NCBI GenBank assembly: GCA_020851015.1
Contig: JADZDN010000335.1
Location: forward strand, 1 to 17,679
Source: Alphaproteobacteria bacterium
GTDB taxonomy: Bacteria; Pseudomonadota; Alphaproteobacteria; JAEULC01
DNA: 17,679 nucleotides
Direction of reading: 5' to 3'
Made by a program: the position numbers and the translations under genes. The first letter of the stretch is position 1. The number at the start of each line of letters is the position of its first letter. The notes under the pieces were generated by a model that saw only the letters and a program-made list of their open reading frames with translations, searched no databases and was not told where the DNA came from. Positions 13,178 to 17,679 of the stretch are shown here, piece after piece.

Positions 13178-13397
13178 TGCAGGAGTCCTCGCTGTCCGAT
13201 CGCCTGCTGTTATCCCCGGAACGCGGCGCGCTGTCACCTCGCGCGGCCGGCCGGCAAAGCGCGCAAAATGGTCCCGCCTAACCTGCTGATATCCAATGTT
13301 GTTCTTGGTGACAGGGTTTTAATCCCCTCGCCATCTTCCGGTTATGCCGGCGACGGCCAATATCTCTTCTGTCGAGGCGCAAGCCCAGGAGAATGGC

Positions 13398-13919
13398 ATG
13401 ACGACCGACCAGAACAATCCCTTGCCGCCGAATGTAGCGCGCCTGCGCGCCAAGCCGGTCGGCAAGCCCGGCGATCCGGCCAACGAGCCGGTGCTTTTCT
13501 ATGCCGAGCGCGATCCCGCCATCCAGTGGCGGTCGACCGCGATGTTCCTCGTGCTGATGACCCCGCTGGCCTTCATCGCACCGGGGCAGTTCATCGTCGC
13601 CGCCCTCGCGATGGCCGCGACGGGATGGTGGAACGCCAGCGGGTTCCGCTTCCACCTGGGGCCACAAAATCTTCGCGTGCGCGCGGCGCGGTTCGCCCCG
13701 ACCTTGACCGTCCCGCTCGGCGAGATCGCCGAGGCGAGCACGATCCCCGACGCCGCCGGCTTCCTGATGCCGATGGCCGCCGGCTCAGGCCACCTCGTGA
13801 TCAAGAAGACCGATGGCGGCCAGCTTCTGATCCCCGGGCTGAGGAACATCGCCGAGACGGTGGATGCCATCCGGCGCCTGAAGCAACCCGAAACGAACGA
13901 AGACCGCGCCGCCGCCTAG
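13398..13919 (+). CDS. Membrane protein with PH-like C-terminal domain
   Basis: A 173-residue protein: hydrophilic N-terminus (1-45), two closely spaced hydrophobic helices (about 47-61 and 64-78), then a beta-rich region starting 'GFRFHLGPQNLRVRAARFAP' (82-101) and ending in an amphipathic helix (about 149-162). This is the arrangement of small bacterial PH-like membrane proteins. No function is recognised. The ATG at 13398 is preceded by AGGAG; an earlier in-frame ATG is at 13344. It is divergent from the PaaY-like gene across a 220-nt gap, in which I see no reliable promoter, and convergent with pssA, the two stop codons sharing CTAG. Confidence 0.75.
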   Translation: MTTDQNNPLPPNVARLRAKPVGKPGDPANEPVLFYAERDPAIQWRSTAMFLVLMTPLAFIAPGQFIVAALAMAATGWWNASGFRFHLGPQNLRVRAARFAPTLTVPLGEIAEASTIPDAAGFLMPMAAGSGHLVIKKTDGGQLLIPGLRNIAETVDAIRRLKQPETNEDRAAA

Positions 13920-14824
13920 ACCGGATCGCCCTCAGGAATGGGGCGTTCCGCGTTCGGCGCCGGCGTCGCCGCGGGACGGGTTTCCTCCGTCGACAGCAGC
14001 GCCGTCGCCGTTGCGGCGGCGGCCGCGCCGCGCTGCATCCGCTCGGCCTCGCGCTTCAGGAAATGGTAGTTGCGCACGCTCACCGGGATGCTCAGCACGT
14101 ACCAGATGCCGATGATGCTCAGCACGATCCAGGGATAGCTGGCGAAGGTCGCGGTCAGCACCGCGAGGCCGATGAAGACCGGCAGCACGTAGGGCTGCGG
14201 AATCTTGATGCTCTTCAGCGAGAAGGTGGGGATGCGGCTGATCATCAGCAGCGCCACCAGCACGATCCACGGTGCCATGAAGAACCGCGACTGCATGACG
14301 TCGAAGCCCAGTTCGAACTCGATCATCATGGGCAGCATGGCCAGGCCTGCGCCCGAGGGCGCCGGCACGCCCTGGAAATAGCGGTACGCGTAGGGCGGCA
14401 GGTTGGGGTCGCCGATCGCCGTGTTGAAGCGGGCAAGCCTCAGCGCGCAGCACGTCGCGTAGAGCAGGCAGACCGCCCAGCCCATGCCGTCGGCATAGCG
14501 CAGGGACCAGTAGTAGACGAGGACCGCCGGCGCCACGCCGAAGGCGGCGAAGTCGGACAGCGAATCGAGCTCGGCGCCGAACTTCGAGGTGCCGCCGAGC
14601 AGGCGCGCCATGCGCCCGTCCAGCCCGTCGAAGATGCCGGCCAGCACGATGCAGATCACCGCCCATTCGAAGCGGTCGAGCATGGCGAAGCGGATCGCCG
14701 TCATGCCCGAGCACAGCGCGAGCACCGTCAGGATGTTGGGGATCAGCGTATTGATCGGCTCGCCCTTGAGGCGCGGCACGATGCGCTGGCCCAGCCGCAC
14801 GCGCGGACGATTGCGTGGCCGCAT
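13916..14824 (-). CDS. pssA: CDP-diacylglycerol-serine O-phosphatidyltransferase (phosphatidylserine synthase)
   Basis: Makes phosphatidylserine from CDP-diacylglycerol and serine in the inner membrane. The CDP-alcohol phosphotransferase signature D(x2)DG(x2)AR(x9)G(x3)D(x3)D is complete: DGLDGRMAR (66-74), then G83, D87 and D91 in 'FGAELDSLSDFAAFG'. About six to eight hydrophobic helices follow. The 302-residue length fits the membrane-type II enzyme with an Ala/Thr/Pro-rich C-terminal tail (from about 265). The ATG at 14824 directly follows the psd stop (TGAATG), so translation is almost surely coupled. Its 3' end overlaps the opposing gene by 4 nt. Confidence 0.93.
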   Translation of the reverse strand: MRPRNRPRVRLGQRIVPRLKGEPINTLIPNILTVLALCSGMTAIRFAMLDRFEWAVICIVLAGIFDGLDGRMARLLGGTSKFGAELDSLSDFAAFGVAPAVLVYYWSLRYADGMGWAVCLLYATCCALRLARFNTAIGDPNLPPYAYRYFQGVPAPSGAGLAMLPMMIEFELGFDVMQSRFFMAPWIVLVALLMISRIPTFSLKSIKIPQPYVLPVFIGLAVLTATFASYPWIVLSIIGIWYVLSIPVSVRNYHFLKREAERMQRGAAAAATATALLSTEETRPAATPAPNAERPIPEGDPV

Positions 14825-15520
14825 TCAGCGAATCTCCCCGTAGCGCGACTTTTCGGCGCCGTTCAGGTCGGCGAGCACCGTCTCGCCGGCGACGGCGCGC
14901 TGGCCGATGCAGGCCAGCGACGCCACGCCGGGCGGAAGATAGACGTCGACCCGGCTGCCGAAGCGGATCATACCGAATCGCTGGCCCGCGCGCACCGGCT
15001 GATTGGAGCGCGCCCAGCACTTGATGCGCCGCGCGATCAGGCCGGCGATCTGGACCACCGCCAGCTCGCGCCCGTCCGCCAGCACCAGCCGCAGCGAATT
15101 GCGCTCGTTGTCCAGGCTCGCCTTGTCGAGTGCGGCATTGAGGAACTTGCCTGGGTAGTAGGCGATGGACCCGATCGTGGCGTCGCAGGGCGCGCGGTTC
15201 ACGTGCACGTCGAACACGTTCATGAAGATGCTGATACGCTGGCGCGGCGCGCTATCCATGCCGAGCTCGAGCGGCGGCGGCGCGGTCTCGATCTTCTGCA
15301 CCACCCCGTCGGCCGGGCTGATCACCAGGCCGGCGCGGGTCGGCGTCACGCGGTCGGGGTCGCGGAAGAAATAGGCGCACCACGCCGTCAGGATCACGCC
15401 CAGCCAACCGAGCGGCTTGGCGACCAGGAACAGCAGCGCGGCGGCGATCGCGAACAGGCCGATGAACGGCCAGCCTTCGCGGTGGATCGGCGTCAGGACG
15501 GCCTGTCGTATCGCATCCAT
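14825..15520 (-). CDS. psd: Phosphatidylserine decarboxylase proenzyme
   Basis: Converts phosphatidylserine to phosphatidylethanolamine using a pyruvoyl group made by self-cleavage. The 231-residue protein is the short type. Two hydrophobic segments (about 18-34 and 38-52) are followed by [10 protein letters not shown] (51-60), SPADGVVQ (68-75) and [13 protein letters not shown] (99-111). The cleavage site is in [11 protein letters not shown]: Gly188-Ser189, where Ser189 becomes the pyruvoyl group of the small alpha chain. The ATG at 15520 was chosen; a TTG lies 9 nt upstream in frame. It is the first gene of a psd-pssA operon, the usual alphaproteobacterial order, and is divergent from the hypothetical gene at 15674. 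Confidence 0.93.
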   Translation of the reverse strand: MDAIRQAVLTPIHREGWPFIGLFAIAAALLFLVAKPLGWLGVILTAWCAYFFRDPDRVTPTRAGLVISPADGVVQKIETAPPPLELGMDSAPRQRISIFMNVFDVHVNRAPCDATIGSIAYYPGKFLNAALDKASLDNERNSLRLVLADGRELAVVQIAGLIARRIKCWARSNQPVRAGQRFGMIRFGSRVDVYLPPGVASLACIGQRAVAGETVLADLNGAEKSRYGEIR

Positions 15521-15673
15521 GGGTCGCAAACGGTCATGAGGCGTGGAATCGCGCGGCGTGCGCGCGATCCTAGCGCAGTTCCGCCGACGGATCGACCGAT
15601 CTTCACATCTCCTTAACCACCCGCCCGCATGATCCGGGTTGCACCTCTTCTACCCCGAATCGCCGCGACGACC

Positions 15674-16198
15674 ATGGCCAACCCGCCCGCCTCGACCACC
15701 CATTTCCAGGCAACCGACGTCGCCGTCAAGAACCTGTCGCGCGCGATGGAAGGTCCCATCGAGGTCGACCAGGTGCAGATCGGCGATCAGGGGCAGCTTT
15801 GGCCGCGCACCGGCACCGAGCCGATCCGCTTCACCTTCCTCGATTGCGGCCGCCCATTCCTGGCCCGCCTGGTGCGGGTAGGCGAACGCGCGCGCCTGCA
15901 CATCGCCGGGGCCATCGCGCAACTTCCCTACACCGTCGAGTCCCCCGCCCTGCGCACGGCGCTCTTGGCCGCCATCCGCGGCGCACCGCGCCCGTCGCTC
16001 GGCCGGCTCGTGGTCGGCCCAGGGCAGACGATCTGCGTCGAGGCGGAACTGGCCTTCGAGGCGCCGGTGACGCCGAACCGGCTGATCGCCGCCGCCGCCA
16101 TGTTCGTGGCGGCGACGCGTCCGGCCGCCGAGTGCATCGACGCGGCAGGCAGCGGCACCGCGCCGCCCCCCGCGGCCACGCCGCGCCGGCGGCGCTAG
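15674..16198 (+). CDS. Conserved hypothetical protein
   Basis: A 174-residue soluble protein without signal peptide or membrane helix. It alternates short amphipathic strands and helices: 'GPIEVDQVQIGDQGQLW' (27-43), 'RFTFLDCGRPFLARLVRVG' (52-70), 'LPYTVESPALRTALLAAI' (84-101) and 'PVTPNRLIAAAAMFVAATRP' (131-150), ending in a Pro/Arg tail. The layout faintly recalls YbjN/secretion-chaperone folds, but that is a guess. The ATG at 15674 is used; an earlier ATG at 15629 is in frame and neither has a clear ribosome site. The stop shares CTAG with the LysM gene. It is divergent from psd across 153 nt. Confidence 0.65.
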   Translation: MANPPASTTHFQATDVAVKNLSRAMEGPIEVDQVQIGDQGQLWPRTGTEPIRFTFLDCGRPFLARLVRVGERARLHIAGAIAQLPYTVESPALRTALLAAIRGAPRPSLGRLVVGPGQTICVEAELAFEAPVTPNRLIAAAAMFVAATRPAAECIDAAGSGTAPPPAATPRRRR

Positions 16199-17349
16199 TT
16201 CACGACCGGAACGTTGAAGACCTGGCCCGGATAGATCAGGTTCGGGTCGCGGATCTGTTCCTTGTTGGCCGAGTAGATGACGGTGAAGCGCGGCCCCGCG
16301 CCATAGCGGTGGCGCGCGATGCGCCACAGGCTGTTGCCGGGCTGGACGATCACCCGGCCCGGGTTCTCCGCCGCCTGGTTCGACACGTCCGAGCGCATGA
16401 ACGGCATTTCGACCCGCGCGACGACGCTTCCCTTCGGCGACACCTGGTCGGCGCGCATCTGATAGGTGCCCGGATCGACCGATGTCTGCGGGCGGAGCTG
16501 CCACTGGCGGTCCTTGTCGACATTCGCCTGGCCGATCGTCTTGTTGTCCAGGTAGATCACGACCGACGAACCGGGACTGCCGCGGCCCGACAGGATCAAC
16601 TCGCCCTTGTCGTCGTAGTCGACCACGTCGACGCTGACGCCGCCCGGCTCGATCGGCCGGCCAGCCGTGGGCGATTGCAGCACGCGGCTGGGACCGTCGC
16701 CCGCGCGGGGTGTCGCGACCGCAACAACACTTGCGCTCTGGCCGCCGGGGGGCGCGTTCGCGGCCGGCGCGGGCCCGGCGGCGGGCTCGACCTTGCCGAG
16801 GGCGGCGGGCGCCGCGGCGACCTGCTCGGGCTTGGCGCGATCCGGCACGTGCAGCACCACGACCGCGCTCGATTCGGCGACGGTTCCATCGGCGAGTTTG
16901 GCCGACAGGCCGAGCTCGCGCGAGCCGGCGGGCAATGCCACGGTCGGCAGGTAGACCCATTCGCCGCGCGAGTCGGCCGTCACCGTGCCGATCGGCTGTC
17001 CGCCGTCGAGAATGGTGACGACCGCGCCGGGCTCGGCCCGGCCGGCGAACACGGCGTCGCCGTTCGGCTTGATCCGCACGACGTCGAAGCTGGGAGTCGG
17101 CGGCCGGCGCTGGAGGGATTGCGGCGGGGTCGCGGCGGCCGGCGCCTGCGGCGACGCGGCGGGCGAGGCCGCATCGGGCGCGCCGGCGCCCAGCGGCGGC
17201 GGGTTGGGCGGCTGGGGGCCGCCGGGCAGCGCGAGGCCGGCTACCGGAGCGGGGCCGCGGATGCTGGTTTCGTCGCCGCCCAGGAATGTCCACGCCAGGG
17301 CCACGGCCACGAGGACCAGCCCGGCGGCGCCAATCAAGAGGTATCGCAT
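16195..17349 (-). CDS. LysM peptidoglycan-binding protein with Ig-like repeats
   Basis: A 384-residue envelope protein. An N-terminal signal anchor (residues 2-23, no obvious cleavage site) is followed by a Pro/Ala linker (31-86). Two related Ig-like modules come next, centred on 'FAGRAEPGAVVTILDGGQPI' (101-120) and 'LSGRGSPGSSVVIYLDNKTI' (253-272), each ending in GxW/xQWxLRP-like turns, separated by a second Pro/Ala linker. The C-terminal LysM (about 332-383) reads VIVQPGNSLWRIARHRYG (333-350) and ends 'NLIYPGQVFNVPVVN'. It would sit anchored in the inner membrane and reach peptidoglycan. ATG 17349 has a weak ACGGGA ribosome site. Divergent from leuD; common architecture in Alphaproteobacteria, with no proven role that I know. 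Confidence 0.88.
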   Translation of the reverse strand: MRYLLIGAAGLVLVAVALAWTFLGGDETSIRGPAPVAGLALPGGPQPPNPPPLGAGAPDAASPAASPQAPAAATPPQSLQRRPPTPSFDVVRIKPNGDAVFAGRAEPGAVVTILDGGQPIGTVTADSRGEWVYLPTVALPAGSRELGLSAKLADGTVAESSAVVVLHVPDRAKPEQVAAAPAALGKVEPAAGPAPAANAPPGGQSASVVAVATPRAGDGPSRVLQSPTAGRPIEPGGVSVDVVDYDDKGELILSGRGSPGSSVVIYLDNKTIGQANVDKDRQWQLRPQTSVDPGTYQMRADQVSPKGSVVARVEMPFMRSDVSNQAAENPGRVIVQPGNSLWRIARHRYGAGPRFTVIYSANKEQIRDPNLIYPGQVFNVPVVN

Positions 17350-17377
17350 TCCCGTTGCTTAAAAATTGTCGGGCGTC

Positions 17378-17400
17378 GGGCAAGGTTAGAGCCTTTGCCC
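17378..17400. repeat. Inverted repeat in the LysM-leuD divergent gap
   Basis: GGGCAAGG (17378-17385) pairs with CCTTTGCCC (17392-17400) with one bulged T and a 6-nt loop. It lies about 30 nt upstream of the LysM gene start and could be an operator for either gene. Confidence 0.35.
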
Positions 17401-17473
17401 TCCAATAGCAACGAACCCGACCCGCGCCGGGCGATTGCGCCCGCAACGCCAAGGGCTTAGGCTAGCGCCACGC

Positions 17474-17491
17474 AGGCCCGCTCGCGGGCCT
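17474..17491. repeat. Stem-loop in the leuD leader
   Basis: AGGCCCG (17474-17480) and CGGGCCT (17485-17491) form a perfect 7-bp stem with loop CTCG, 25 nt upstream of the leuD start and just before its AAAGGA ribosome site. No U-run follows on plus, so it is not a terminator as seen. Confidence 0.45.
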
Positions 17492-17516
17492 CCTCCCCTC
17501 AAAGGACGCGAATCCG

Positions 17517-17679
17517 ATGCGCAAGTTCGACAAGCTCACAGGCGTGGCCGCGCCCATGCCGATGGCCAACATCGACACCGACAAGATCATCCCCAAGCAG
17601 TTCCTGAAGACGATCAAGCGGGACGGGCTGGGCAAGAGCCTGTTCCACGAGCTGCGCTACACGCCCGACGGCAAGGAGA
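17517..17679 (+). CDS. leuD: 3-isopropylmalate dehydratase small subunit, N-terminal part
   Basis: LeuD pairs with LeuC to isomerise 2-isopropylmalate to 3-isopropylmalate in leucine synthesis. The 54 visible residues contain the diagnostic start '[20 protein letters not shown]' (4-23) followed by [20 protein letters not shown] (24-43), which is the usual N-terminus of the short bacterial type; the gene runs off the right edge. AAAGGA lies 11 nt upstream of the ATG. It is divergent from the LysM gene; leuC is not within the window. Confidence 0.96.
   Translation, partial: MRKFDKLTGVAAPMPMANIDTDKIIPKQFLKTIKRDGLGKSLFHELRYTPDGKE

Noticed and set aside
12497..15616. 1039-codon plus-strand open frame
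   Set aside because: It runs antisense across four recognised genes (paaY-like, pssA, psd) and through the PH-like gene in another frame; composition is the Arg/Ala/His-rich type produced by the third frame of GC-rich DNA.
15650..17452. 600-codon minus-strand open frame
   Set aside because: Overlaps the LysM gene in another frame and then the hypothetical gene antisense; Arg/Pro-rich shadow.

Overview
The window is a stretch of high-GC chromosomal DNA, densely packed with genes, most of them on the minus strand. The gene content suggests a polyhydroxyalkanoate-forming alphaproteobacterium: a phasin, adjacent psd-pssA, a LysM protein with Ig-like repeats, and two copies of a dispersed palindromic element of the kind common in Rhizobiales/Rhodospirillales intergenic DNA. 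Genus cannot be fixed from this window. No tRNA, rRNA, CRISPR array, IS element or phage gene is seen, and no gene-free gap exceeds about 230 bases.

Layout. 1-2867 (all minus): N-terminal part of uvrB, repeat copy 1, a small membrane ORF, a Gfo/Idh/MocA oxidoreductase, and a zinc-ribbon SAM methyltransferase sitting 4 nt downstream of csaA (2872-3207). 3310-3733: remnant of an SGNH-type hydrolase (plus), preceded by a nested hairpin and followed by a strong bidirectional terminator. 3761-5061: phasin and TetR regulator (minus), with overlapping inverted repeats just upstream of the regulator. 5244-10852: a molybdenum/tungsten-formate dehydrogenase block. Minus strand: fdhD, a GNAT acetyltransferase overlapping it, a zinc-binding (CZB) diguanylate cyclase, and mobA. 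Divergent plus strand: tupB-tupC-tupA, a tungstate ABC importer whose genes overlap by ATGA. 10878-11010: repeat copy 2 between convergent genes. 11025-13177 (minus): class II aldolase, a secreted Pro/Tyr-rich protein, a PaaY/gamma-carbonic-anhydrase-type protein. 13398-15520: a PH-like membrane protein (plus) meeting pssA (minus) at a shared CTAG, then psd. 15674-17349: a conserved hypothetical (plus) meeting a LysM protein (minus) at a second shared CTAG. 17517-end: start of leuD.

How the genes fit together. The central block is the most coherent. TupABC would import tungstate, MobA makes the guanine dinucleotide form of the pterin cofactor, and FdhD sulfurates it for formate dehydrogenase; the dehydrogenase itself is not in the window. 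A DgcZ-like cyclase with all four presumed zinc ligands and an intact inhibitory site lies 4 nt upstream of mobA, which raises a testable link between metal status, c-di-GMP and cofactor supply. Psd and PssA together make phosphatidylethanolamine. I see no clear evidence of an undescribed defence or mobile system. The best leads are the metal/c-di-GMP block, the collapsed hydrolase, and the repeat elements whose stems show compensatory changes.
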